Shown here piece after piece: positions 27,500-39,546 of a stretch of 64,000 nucleotides of DNA (positions are counted from its first letter, which is position 1; each line of letters begins with the position of its first letter). Both the position numbers and the translations under genes were made by a program. A model generated the notes under the pieces. That model ran no database searches and had not been told where the DNA came from. It saw nothing but the letters and a program-made list of their open reading frames with translations. Source of the stretch: Paragonimus skrjabini miyazakii (lineage: Eukaryota > Platyhelminthes > Trematoda > Plagiorchiida > Troglotrematidae); the NCBI GenBank assembly GCA_014338405.1, contig JTDE01000152.1, forward strand, positions 217,930-281,929, in the 5' to 3' direction.

Positions 27500-30150
27500 T
27501 CAGGAGGAAAGGGGTCAAGACAACTGATATGCATTAGCGCTTTCAACATCCACACTCTCCGACAAGTCGGTTAATAAGCTGATCTGGCAAGTACTGTCTC
27601 AAGTCTGGGGCTTGATGTGTGCTACGTATCGGAGACGCGAATATACGATTCTAACACCGTTATGCACTTGAGCTCAACTCTAGCTGACTGCAGATCCAAG
27701 TACTTCTGTCTCAGGGTCTGTAATGACCCCGAAACTAAATCTTGTGATCAAGTTGGAGCTAAAATCGCACTGAGTTCCACAGCAGAATAACGGTTGCTCA
27801 GTTAGATCCCAGTGGACAATCGCGCATGAGCTGTCAGGTACAATACATCGCCTGCATTCTGCCAATACAAATTAGAAGGGTGTGATATTCATTATACGAA
27901 CGTAAACTCCAACGGACAACTATTCATATACTACCGAAGGTGCGTTCCACAACGCCCTGTTTGACTTTCTGAAGCACGCTGAACACTCTGACATCATCAT
28001 ATCAGCCGACGGTTTTAGCACTCACCTTGTTTGTCTTTCTCTAGAATAGACGCGGTTTGATAGGTAGGTTTGGCGTCCGGATACAGCTTACTGACAGTGA
28101 CAAAAGACTGCTGCAACTGTGCGAATCCTACGGTTTCTATATTCCGAATACCATGTTTCCACACAAGAAGAAACTGCGTTTCACAGAGACATCCTAATGC
28201 TTCCCCGCCACGGACATAACTCGATCATGTAGTAGTGGGTTACAGGTGACATCACTGTGTTAAAGATTGTCGCATCAACTGTAAAACCTCGCTGTGAAGA
28301 GTTATGCTCTGTAGCAGCTGTCCACTTGCTACAGAAATGGATTTTTGTCTCACCAATAACCCTCATGAACAAGCGTTGCTCGATCCCACCTGGTTCTGAA
28401 TATGATGACCACCGTCGATAAATTAATCGCAAGCAGACCAAAAGCTTGTGCAAACATCGTGAGCACTACTTAGTCGAACGGTCTAAAAAGATAGAAGGAG
28501 CCTATTTGTCCGGGGATGGGAGAAAGCTGTTTTCCCTGATTTATGGTTGTACTGGCTGTCGAGTCGCTTCAACTGATATAATGCGTGAAACAAATGGTCC
28601 ATTTACTATCTGCCAATCTCGCCGGCTTGACCGAGGGGTCCAACATTTTGAGAAGCGGTTTAGATGGTCCCAACCAGACCTTGAGGATAACGGAATTCGA
28701 CTGGTCACCTATAACGCATCAGAGATCCTCCGTCGGAAGCAGAAGTGGCTCTGGAGCTTAAGTTAATAAAATGGAAAACAGCTCTTGGACCAGTTCTTCT
28801 CCTTCCCATTTTAAGGATGATGGGGACAGATGAGGACAGGCACTTAAATAGGCAATCGACGGCCGTGGATTTTTAGCACGCTACCGTTTCGGTAGTACTT
28901 AAGGCTCTCTGGAACCCCCTTCTTCGCAAAGTAGTCCCGGGGAAGTGCGTGAGTTTGTTGGGATCACCGTATACTCACTCTGCAAACAGAGTGAGGATGA
29001 ATGAACAACTATCCCGGGTGTTTATCACTTCTAGTGGCGTTCGCCAATGGTGTCCGACTACCCCCTTCTTGTTCAGTTTTGTCATGGACGACATTCTAGA
29101 AAGTGCGCCCGAGGAGTTCAGTGGACGTGGTGTTGAGCTTCTTTCTGAGGCTAGATTGACCGATCTGAAGTATGCGGATGACATTGTCTTACTTAGCCCT
29201 TCTACCAAAGGCATGTAAACCATACTAAACAAGGTGAGTGACCGGGATGGTTTGTACGGAATGCACTTCGCACCTCCAAAGTGCAAAGTACTGCTTAAAG
29301 ATTACGGCATTTCCACTCATACGTTCCTCAGTGCAGACAAGTTAATTGAGACTGTGGAAAGTTTCACATGCTTAGGTAGCACTACCTCATCAGTTGGTGA
29401 TATTGCTGATGAAAAACCAGCTAATAAAGCAGAGATACGCGTTTCCTTTATAATCCTGTATCATCTGTGGCGTCGAAAAGGCATCAGGCTGTCATTGGAA
29501 GGAAGAGTATGTAGTGTTTGCGTACGTTCTGCTTTGCTCTACGGTTCGGAAACATGACCCGTTCGCAACAAAGATATAAGCAGACGTGCTGCATTTAACC
29601 CCACTAAATAGGATGATCGCATGAAAAGTACGGCCGTTCGTCAGTGCGTATTCCAAAATGCTTGAAATGTGCGATAAACTCATTAACTAATCACGTCACA
29701 CAGCGGCGATAGCTGGACCACGTACTCCGCATGGTAGGTGATTGTTTATCGTACCGGACACTAGATAGTGAGACCACTAACAGTTGAATAGAACCGCGTG
29801 ATGGTCTGGCCACAAAGTGATCATGAAGTATGAAGACCTAGACTGTTCCACTGGTCAAAGTGGGTAGGTGTCGTCTGCCTGGCTGTGATCCTCGTAATCA
29901 TTTAGATCGCTGGGTAGAAACATCATCCGAGATGGCAGTATGTCATAGTCAGTCGTGTACCTGCATTTATACAATTTCCAGATCGTTTGCTCAGTCTTTG
30001 TTTTTATTGATTTTCAACCTTTTCAATAAACTCTTCTAGGATATTCCACGTCACCGTTGAGGTGAGTGGCGGCCAGAGCCACAATACCTTCAGGTTAGGC
30101 CCAATCCCGTTATGATGACGACGACAGTAGTGATGATCTCAGATTTTTTG
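27500..30150 (+). mobile_element. Degenerate RTE-like non-LTR retrotransposon
   Basis: A long LINE relic in sense orientation inside the receptor intron. The AP-type endonuclease is readable from about 27520: LGLDVCYVSETRI at about 27605 matches the conserved SETRI catalytic block, then PETKSCDQVGAKIALSS and IPVDNRA near 27700-27830. After frame changes come SDIIISADGFSTH (about 27990, eroded GDFNA motif) and LLQLCESYGFYIPNT (about 28110). The reverse transcriptase includes GVRQWCPTTPFLFSFVMDDI (about 29035-29096) and LKYADDIVLLSP (about 29166-29201). Then come YGMHFAPPKCKVLL (about 29255), a HLWRRKGIRLSLEGRV block (about 29464) and VRSALLYGSET (about 29524). The C-terminal part continues degenerately (RWLDHVLRM-like at about 29710, GRCRLPG at about 29860). 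The 3' end near 30100-30150 is rich in GATGA/GACGA triplets, as in RTE tails. Many stops and frameshifts mean it is inactive. Confidence 0.9.
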
Positions 30151-33100
30151 ATGTCCAGATGTGGAACATGAACTATTTTCAAAGTATATTACTATATGTC
30201 ACCGGCCGACATTTGCTCGGAAACAGGATGCGACCAAAATGTTTTTTGTTTATTTAAGTAACCTTCGGAAATGTTTTCTCAAGTGTTTTTGAGTCAATAG
30301 CACACACCATGACAACTGTCCTAATATGCGGTTGCACATTTTCTCACAAACGAGGTTTCAGCTAACCGATCGTATTCGACGGTGTGCCCAACTGAACCTT
30401 GGGTAGATATATGCCTCATGTGAAAAATTGATGTGGAAATTCCCACCGACCTTCTTGTCGAGAAGATTAATCCAATCTGGGTCAATCCATGCCGAAATGT
30501 ACATCCTTACGGAGGAAACACTTCGGCGAGCATAGCATCCTAAGAGTGGAAGACTGAACAATGCCAATCACTGCTGATTGCATAGAGAAGCTACTACATT
30601 AGCAAGGCAAATCTCTCTATATCAGTTAGTACCTGCTCGATAAAAGTTGCGCTCTGGCTCTTATTCTTTAGAAAATAATATATTGGAAAACATACTGTAG
30701 AGACTACAGTTTCCTGTGGATTTTTGCAAAATGACAATTGCTTTCCACATATGCTGCTTGTTTCTATGCTATCTGATCTCGAAAACAGAAGAAATGTTCC
30801 AGAATATATGTGCTAACTATGAAAAATGTAACACCAGATCCATAAATTTTTCATCACTTACAAAAAGTAGAATCATCAAAACCAGTACATGTATCTTGGG
30901 CTGCAGAATACATTGCAAGTTTAGTCCGGTGATTTAATGAGTTAGTCTTTGTCCGTGTTTAATTCATGTCGAACTAAGCAATTGATACACAAATCTTCTT
31001 TAAATCCACTCTTGTGTTGATTATGTAGTTCTATCAACCAGCAAATGTGATAATGTAATTGGATCTGTTTGGAATAAAATAGGAAGTTTTCCAAGTACTC
31101 AGGTTTAGTGGATTACAACCAATGACAATGAGATATCTGGATAAATTGACAAATACATAAAGAGTTATGTATCAAAATTAGTTTGGATGTTGAATAGCTT
31201 CACTTTTAACGCAACAAAAGCCATTAAACCTTTCTACATAAGCTCAATAGATAGGCAGTTATTCACTGTTAGGTGTCAACTATTGTCTAACTACAACTTT
31301 GTTTACAATAAACGCAAGACTTAGAAACACATACTTTCCCGGACTGTATAATTAGCATATGTTAAGCGCTGCCGGCTATTGTTTGGGAATTCCGATCAAA
31401 AAGAGGGAGTAATCACAACTTACGGTATTTATGTGCTCAGCGCGAAACTGAAAGTAAATCCAGTTTGGATCTTGTGACCCGTAATTCTATAAAGCCAGAA
31501 GATTGATGAAGTAAAACAAACCGAAACCAACTTATATAAAACTATGGGCTGAGGCGGTGCATGCTAAAAGATTTACACTTTTGGAGCTAATAACGTAAAG
31601 CGTTTGAATAACATTTCTGGTCATGTAACATCCGCTGTTAGTAAACTATAGACACATTCGGAGAGGCAACTTACTTGATAAACCAACGGAACTGGTATGA
31701 CTAAGCCAAACAGAGAAGATATCTCAATAACTGACCCCCTCAAACTTTGAACAGGGTAGTGAAAAAACGGAAAGTGGCACGGAATTTTCAGTAACAAAAA
31801 TGGAACAACAGACCCAAATACCTATACCTTGGTACAAAAGCCGTGCTGTCACTCAGTCTTATTGCAATATCTCCCGTAATTCCAGGTTAACAGCAAATCA
31901 CCTTTCGCGGTAAGTTAGTATCTCTGGTTGAAACACAATGAACAGCTTTGTTTAAATAGTCTTTATAAGAGTGGAGTTATAAAATGAAGTTGTTGGACAG
32001 CTTTTACAAAACTATACTGTCAATCTAAATTGTTGCGGTGCAGTCAGACTGGAATACTAACGTAGTCCCCAGGATGCTCTGGCATCAGGAGTTTCGTGTG
32101 TCCAATACACGGGACCACCCAAACACTATTGTACTCACCAACGAGATTTGTTAGTGGTATGCATACGTTCACTGTCACGTGACTGGACACGTCATTTTGG
32201 GCTCGTGCTGTCTATACCAGGCCGTAAGGAAGCAAACACACCAGTTGAAAAAACAGGACGACTCTTATGTCCCAAATGGTACAGCAAGTAATATGAGCGT
32301 TTGACGGAAAACCTCAGAGGTTCAGGTTCATTGTCACTTTCTAAATGAGGAGATAAAAGGCACAAAAAGTAGAAAGTGGGAGATAAGGAATTAATATTAG
32401 GAGCTTATAACGCAAGGATAACTACTTCAGGGGTTAAAATATTGCATCACCCAGAGCTTTTCGTGAGATCTGTGCGAGAATGGTTAATTAGTTCAAAATT
32501 GGAAAAGACTCCTCTGTCTGAATCAGCGGTGGAAACAGTACCGTTTGATATGGGTCAAAAAGTGCATTTCTATTCATCAGTGACACCTAGTTTGTTTTAT
32601 AGCTGGTGACACCCAGGAGATACCCAGCACTCACAGACTAGTGTGAAACATCATGATTATCAATGTCGAGTTGGACTTTATACGCCAATCTGTAGTTAGT
32701 ATATTTTGAATGAACTAAGAAACCGGAAGTTTGCACGTGCCTGGGATGAATAAGGCTGGCGGCTCAGTACTAGTTGCCAATGTAAACTAAGTCTGCTCTC
32801 TTTCTGTTGAGCAAGGTTAATGTTAGTTCACCAGCTTGACTGTATGCTAACCGCCTCAGTTTACTAGTCACACGTATATGTCTAGGTACCGTTGTTTGTT
32901 ACTGAGGATTCAGCAACATCTCTCATTGTCCATCTCTTCGAAATGTTTTTGTAATCTGCGTAACAAATGAAATGTTGCCACGAAAACAAAACTGAATTTG
33001 CTTTACACATTTTTTCCCAATAAGTCTTTCTTAGGTCAATGGAATTTCAGAAGTAACATAACGATATGTCATGGAAATTGAGATCGGGAATTCAAAAGGG

Positions 33101-35274
33101 AACTTGAGACATGGAATTAACGTCATGTTCATTTACTGAAGTCAACGCCATTAGTAGAGATTGAATTGGACCTCGGTAGACTAGTCACTGTCAAATTTTA
33201 ACACGAGACTGAACCAGGGACCAAACGTGATTCTGATGTGACATCTGACTAATTGTCAGTTCTGTTAAACTATCTTCCAAACTGATCGTTCCGTGTGCAT
33301 GCTACAACGTAAGCTGAACGGTTAGCACAGAGAACAATCTAACACTGAAAAACTTCAGGTACAACCTTTTTAAATCATTATCACCATCTGTTGCCATTGC
33401 GTAGTTTCATGTTGACTGACCTAGTAGTTAAAAATATGCACCAGCTGCTTGTCATGAGTTGCATTTGTCCACAGTTATGAGTAGGACTCACCGAGTTCTC
33501 ATTTCAACACACCCTTCAGCTGAGAATTTCAGAAGGAACTACTCTTAACTGATGACTGCGTTGAAGATCATATCCACTGGAAGGTTAATATGGGCGAAAT
33601 ATCCTAATTAATTTACAAAAATCAGTTCCGGTCCAGACAAGATGAAGTTGTCCGACAGCTCTCTGTCGATGTTACCGGCGTGCATTGTATGTAAGGAAAT
33701 GCACAAATTAATGGTTACGCCATGATTCGACTATCTCGAAGTCCTCTTGGCAAGCAAATCGGGACATTTATATTGTACAGGTTCAGGTTATGCCCGGCTG
33801 TGTGTGCCGTAAGGTTGTCAGTGACAAGGCGTTAGTTAATCAGATGCATAAGCCAACCTGTGTCACATCATGCAGTCCAGATGCAAATGGGCAGCCACGC
33901 TATTGCATGCTTGAATTAATAGTGTATGATGCCTGTTTGTCCTTAGGTTGGGAAGAGTGTCAAGGCGATGATGATCTCTGTTCGCATTGTAAAGCTTTCA
34001 GACCACGTGACAGGTTTACTGATAGTAGATTGTGTGCAAGTAACAGAATTAAAGTCAGCGGACGTTCGATGTGACTGAGAAAACTCTGCAATCTAGTTAG
34101 ATGATCAAAATCAACCGAATACTGTTTAAGGGTGGTACGTGCCTTGAGTTCCGCTGTCGCTGAATGTTGCTGAGTGACCTCTTATTTTACGGCACACGTT
34201 CTGTATTTTGAATTACCAGTTGATCATGAGTCGACTTCTCTTCATACGTCTACACATTATGGGTTGCCAGAGTTTCTTCTGAGGTGGTTCATCAACAGGA
34301 TTGGTGACTAGGATACTTCACTTATGTAGCCGTCAAACTTCCTCTGACTATAAGTTGAGTGAAATATTTTCATTCCAGATCTCAGGCAACAACCCATGTT
34401 TATTTTTGTACTACGGTTTTCTACTGATCATTTTTTTCAATTACGCTTCCAAATGGTTCCATAGTCCATGTTTTACTGTGCCGATAAAACTGGTTGAAAC
34501 ACTGACAACAGATCATTGCAGTATGTCGTTATGGTTATTACCAAATTAATCTTCTCTAACCACCACTTCTAATGTGGCTCCAGTTTTTATGCGAGTCACA
34601 TTATCAACTTCGGAAAGAACTACTAGGTCATCCCCGGAAATATTAATACTTCGTTAACAGATAGGTCACATCGTTGGAAATTCGAAACCATTGAGCGAGG
34701 TAGGAATTCTAGTTTGTCTGCATAAACCATCGCCAGCAGCCAGCCCTTAATTGACCCCGTTACTCCACAGTCAAATAGACTGAGTGATATTTACCGTTGA
34801 AAGAAAGCTGACACTACAAGTAACTAAGTCAAGTTTCTCTCTGGCCATCGAATATAGTTTTCAGAGTGTTGGCTTCAGACAAAAAATCGTGAACGTTAAG
34901 GCTGACCAGTTTAGCTTACAAAAGATTAATACGACATTGCAAAAAAACTCCATAAACGTTACATTTGTATCTTTATCAGTCCATTTTCATTCATAAGTAT
35001 GTGCAAGATTTTGCCCAGTTTCATATTTTCTGTGGGATATTCTGCTCTATCAACCTTGAAAGAAATATAACTTTCTTTAAGCTCTTGTTTCTGAAATGGT
35101 CAGTAACTAAATGTCGGGTTTCAGTTGAAGAATTCCTTATCAAACGCTCTTTTTTCAAAGAACAATTTTTATTTAGATACTTTACTTTGAAAATCGATAT
35201 GTCAATTTAACGCGATCTTTTTGCTGATTTTCAATTTTCACATCCCCGCGATCCACTTGGGTTTCATTGCGCAG

Positions 35275-35674
35275 ATTCAAATAACTACCTTGTGCATTTC
35301 AATCAATTTGAGTGCAAGCGTGATTCTTTGCTGCCTGTTCATTCCCAAACTGTACATAATATATCTACACCCGGAGAAGAACGTTCGTCGTTTGACAATG
35401 AACAATCCAAGTGCCAAACAAAAGTTACGTGAATTCACACAACAACAACAGCCACAACAACAACAAAACCAGAAATCGTTGCAACCGCAACAAAATCAAC
35501 TCAGCATGACGCCAGAAAACAGCGAGCTGAGCAAAATCAATGCACAATTTCAGCTCCGAATATCCAATGCTGCGACGTTGACTAGCAGCACTGGCACGGA
35601 GGAGCAGATGGAGCGGAATATGAGTATGTCAAACGCCAGTGTAGAGGTGTCGAAAAATTCCGTCCACAAAATGA
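35275..35674 (+). CDS. Metabotropic glutamate receptor-like GPCR, exon coding TM7 and proximal C-tail
   Basis: This exon follows a gcgcag acceptor and joins the TM1-TM6 exon in phase 0 (Glu then Ile-Gln-Ile-Thr-Thr). Residues 2-27 form TM7 with SINLSASV, then PKLYIIYLHPEKNVRR, the near-invariant end of the glutamate receptor core where helix 8 begins. The cytoplasmic tail turns glutamine-rich at residues 56-71 (two QQQQ runs around a proline) and then Ser/Thr/Asn-rich, with no recognisable domain. The exon ends within the sequence atga|gtgagt, leaving one base of a split codon (400 nt, 133 codons plus 1). Frame-reading past this donor meets a stop within a few codons, as expected for intron sequence. 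The exon is 13 kb from the previous one. The position of this intron, in extracellular loop 3 just before TM7, is what I infer from the join, and it needs cDNA confirmation. Confidence 0.93.
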
Positions 35675-38600
35675 GTGAGTACAAATAACGGAAGTTGCTG
35701 TCCTTATGGCTGCAAATACTTTTTGTCACAGTGTTAATTATGATGCAATAATAACCCTACAACCACTTGTTACTAAATTGAGACCAGTTAGAATGCGCTG
35801 AAAATGTAGTACCCTGAAATAAGCACACAATGACGCTACTGAATCAACTAAGCAATTAAATTACGTTAAGTTGGTCATCCAGAAATCCAGACAACCACCA
35901 ACTGTCAAAGCCTGATTTAACTGACGTCATATTTCCTTAGCTGAATTAGCAAGTTATGAATGGCTTATTGCTGACTTCAAGTTTGCCATCAAGTTGACTA
36001 ACGCATCCGGATGATGCATACTTGTGAACGAAATTGTACAACAGAGTTTTGGGACGTTGCAGATACGCGTGTACTTTTGACGCATGCACACACTAGCATG
36101 ACCAACACGGTTCTTTCAGCGATTTTAGGTAACTTGTGCAGTCACTTGTTATTGGCCAGTGGTGAGTAGAAATATAGTAAACCGAACTTCGCTTAATGAA
36201 TCAGCTGTTCAAGAAAAGAACTACGGTACTCTATATAAAGTGCGAGTGCGTTGTATCGGTTGTTATCATCCACTAGTTTGCACAATATATTGTGTATTCA
36301 TTTGGGAGGTTCACCTTACTCCACTGTTCGTGTCATATGACGTTTCTTGATAGTCTACACACAGACACCCATAGCTAGACCAATAAAAACACATACAATA
36401 ACAAACATGTTCACATGTGTATGCGTCAATCCTGGCACAATCTACTCTCCTTGGGTACTACGGTAAGTACGGGGTGAAACGAAATGAATGAAACACAGTT
36501 CACATAATACAAGAATTCACAGCGGAAAATCAGCTGGTTTTGTTTCTAACATCAAGTAAATATTGCTATCTTATGTGCTTTCTTCAAGTAGACTTTGTGA
36601 CTTCAATCTACACTTAACTTAACGTCAGCTCTCAAAAGAAATTTTGGTGCAGTTTGACCAGACGCTAAGGCTTCAAGTCTACGTTAGAATACACGTGAAA
36701 TTTTGCTTAGCGAACAGCGAACAGTAGAACAGTGGCTTTTAAAAAGTACCAAAAATGCGGAAATCAAGTTTTCCGTTCTAGCGCGCCACCTGTCGGTCGG
36801 TTTACCTAATTGTTCAGAAACTGTATGTGATTTATCCAAACAGTAGTTGGAGTCATAACTGGTACTTGGTTCGGCTATGGGGTTGCATCAACACTGGGAC
36901 ATAAATGTTTATCAGAAAACGCTGAACACTTGTTATTGTCAGCCAATAATGTAAAACAAAAGTGGTGAAGCAGATAAGTCTGGGCAGGAAAGGTTACCAT
37001 AACAGAAGTGAAATTTCATTGGATGTAGACTAATAGCTTCAGCCTTGTAAGTTGATATCGACATTTCATTTTCCCGTACTGCAAGGGGATGTTTAATGAC
37101 GTGCTATCCTGTTAACACAATCACTCTAAAAGTCCTGGTCAGAGGAGCGACTATGTTTGGGTTTCTTAACCCGTGCACTAAATTAAACATGGGATATATG
37201 TGGTAATGTTACGGACGCCGCACGGACTCTGCGTTAAGATGTGACGTGCTATTAACATAAAGACCTTTTGCACATTGAAAAGAAGGTGCGAGACCTTCAG
37301 TTTGTTGCCAGTTTAGTGAGCTTTTGTTTCACATACATTACTATTTAAAACAGACATTGATTATAGTACACAAACTACCAAGCTGCGAGTTGCTTGCGTT
37401 CTGGTTGTTGAAAAAGGCGCCAAAAATGGTCCCGATAAACTCACAGAGAAACTTTGCCGGCGTTCTGTTTGTAGACTCCACATAAGCCGGTGTTCTCAGT
37501 CAAACCAAAACCACGTTAATTACGAAAAATGTGCTACTAATGCACCTGTCAGCCTGCAAATGATGCTTACGTAATAAGTGATGGTATGTGTCAAAGTTTA
37601 GCCACGCTTTTTCACGCTTATCAACGTAACACGAGGCAGCAGAAAAAATGAGTAGTTCTCGTATCCACAGGGCTTACGCCAAATCACTCCGCTAACATAA
37701 TAAGAGTAGACAATTTTAACAGACGAGATTGTCAGAGTATGCCAGCAGAATATCTGTCGGATCATTCGGTGAAGATCCATCAGTGCTACCAGCATCGACA
37801 ACTTAAACAACTGACCCGCGAAACTCCGTACGAACCCTGCAATAACCACTACAGACCAATTCGATGTAATATCGCGGATAGATCGGGACGGTGAACTCAT
37901 CTACTCATCATCAATCACGGCGACACTTAAACTCAAGTGGACATCACTTGTTTTACATGCACCAGTAGTGAACAATTGTACTTAGTGAATCGAAAATTAT
38001 CTTAAATGAATAAGAAGTTTGAAATTACTGCGGGCGTGATCTCAAAAACGGTGAACTTGTTGCTCCTAATCGAGCTGACGGTAAACCAATCCAGTGGTTT
38101 AGTGCTGGTTCGGTTGATCTACTCACCTTAGATTTGAATGAGGGCGCGACCGCCAATGTTACTAAACCGAAACATCTCCTTATACAATACACTGGATCAA
38201 ATATAGGTCCAGAACTGCCAAAGAAACAACTCAGCACTAGAGCACAAAATTGCGACCAATTTATCAAAGTATTAGCACTTCAAAATGACTTGCAGTCCAG
38301 GTCTCATCCCACATGTGAATAACTGTGAGGTGTTGGTCCAAAAATCAAGCTATAATGGGAGAGTGAACGCTTCATCTGCTGAGGTAAAGGATGATGTGAC
38401 AGAAGGCTGGAGTGACATATGTCTAGCTGCCTATGTATTGCTCGTTCTAACCATGGAAAAAAGATGTATGACAACAAAACCGTTTGACCATATCATATAA
38501 ACTTTTTTCGGACGCTCGACATACTTAGAATGTTCACACAATTTTGTCATGGTAAGTTTTGAAAGGAAAGCAACCGAAATAAACAGAATGAGTTTACGGA

Positions 38601-38956
38601 ATCTTTTTAAATAATATGATCATAAACGATTTGTACGGTTGTGTACGAAACATCACTAACTCAAATAACACTTGAACAAAATAGTACAAAAGAAAATTGA
38701 CCCAACAATATGGTGATTGCATGTACTTTTAAGACACAAACAGCCAAACAATCAGAATATCCGTCACAGTGAAACGCAGGCAGAAACCACAAACAGTTGT
38801 AAGGATAGATGAATACAGAGCTGCATATAGGAATTAGTGAAACATGGAGGTCAGTGAACTGGGAGATTCACCGACAGGCATAATAACAATCGAAGCTAAA
38901 CTGTCTGTCGTTAACTCTTTTTTACTTACCCCACCGTTCACTATTTTTTGCTTCAG
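35675..38956 (+). other. 3.3-kb intron of the glutamate receptor gene
   Basis: It starts with gtgagt and ends with a polypyrimidine tract plus cag. Its phase (1 base before, 2 bases after) matches the flanking exons. It holds an unassigned 100-codon open frame at 38023-38322; no mobile element was recognised. Confidence 0.75.
38023..38322 (+). other. Unassigned open frame inside receptor intron 2
   Basis: A stop-free frame of about 99 codons runs between an in-frame TGA and TAA; the first ATG is at 38134. The predicted peptide is hydrophilic and of balanced composition (for example KPIQWFSAGSVDLLTLDL), unlike low-complexity AT-rich noise. I recognise no domain. There is no good polypyrimidine tract in front, and its use as an extra receptor exon would need matching phases that I could not demonstrate. 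It could be a chance frame, a retroelement relic or an alternative exon. Confidence 0.15.
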
Positions 38957-39546
38957 TTTCATTCAATGGAATGGACAGTCTATCACAAACGCTCCCAAAC
39001 GTGATTGAAAATCCTCTTGCTAAACAGCATAGCAAGAGAGAGTCATTGGAGAAGAATAAATTGGATCTTATTAAGAACCCCAGATTACCAACACAGACCA
39101 CTAAACCGATCTCAGAACATAGAAGACTTTCCAACTTTCCAAAAGAATGCTATGCGCCGACTCCTCTGATCCTGGACCCTATATCCAAGCGAGTGTTGCT
39201 CACTCCAACTTATTGTGATGAAACTAGTACATCCGCAGATGAGGATGACTACATTCCGCCGCAACTCCCCTTGGTCTATCAGTACATTGGTGCATCATCT
39301 TCCTCACAAATACTATCCAATCAATACGCAGCACCATCTTCCACAACAAATTCCGTATGCTCAGTCGAAACTCCAAGAAGTTCCGATTTTTATCTGCAAA
39401 GTTATGGTGAAGACACACAGCAGGCTGCAAGTGTGAACAGCACAAGCCCAAGTGTTGCAAGTACCTCGGTATTCACTGAATTAAGACAGCCAACTAAATC
39501 GGAACACCAAATAGATTATACCAAGCAAACTGTAACAGCTCTATAG
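38957..39546 (+). CDS. Metabotropic glutamate receptor-like GPCR, terminal exon (distal C-tail and stop)
   Basis: The exon follows a strong pyrimidine tract and cag (ctattttttgcttcag). Its first two bases complete the codon left by the previous exon (A+TT = Ile), then 195 codons run to TAG at 39544-39546. This exact phase match, same strand and 3.3-kb spacing support it as the last coding exon. The peptide is hydrophilic, rich in Ser, Thr, Pro and Gln, with no membrane segment or enzyme domain, as expected for a cytoplasmic receptor tail. An acidic patch (SADEDDY) lies near residue 93. The last four residues are VTAL, which fit a class I PDZ-binding pattern. I see no canonical PPxxF Homer site; the closest is a PPQLP stretch without the Phe. 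Homology of this tail is not established; assignment rests on splicing logic. Confidence 0.78.

Larger units (their letters stand above)
22196..35274 (+). other. 13-kb intron of the glutamate receptor gene
   Basis: The interval begins with gtaagtag and ends with gcgcag, and joining the two exons restores a continuous TM6-loop-TM7 sequence. It contains a Penelope-like element, an RTE-like LINE, a SINE tail and a short 12-bp minisatellite. The remaining parts (22196-23897, 30151-35274) show only short unrecognised open frames. The longest of these is a Cys-rich 94-codon frame at 33790-34074 with no flanking splice signals that I trust. Confidence 0.85.

Noticed and set aside
33790..34074. Cys-rich 94-codon plus-strand frame, considered as the receptor Cys-rich domain
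   Set aside because: It lies between the TM6 and TM7 exons, so it cannot precede TM1, and the Cys spacing does not fit the family linker.
37598..37900. Minus-strand 100-codon frame considered as a gypsy RT connection region
   Set aside because: The similarity is limited to a few hydrophobic positions and the plus-strand frame is equally open, so it is not specific.
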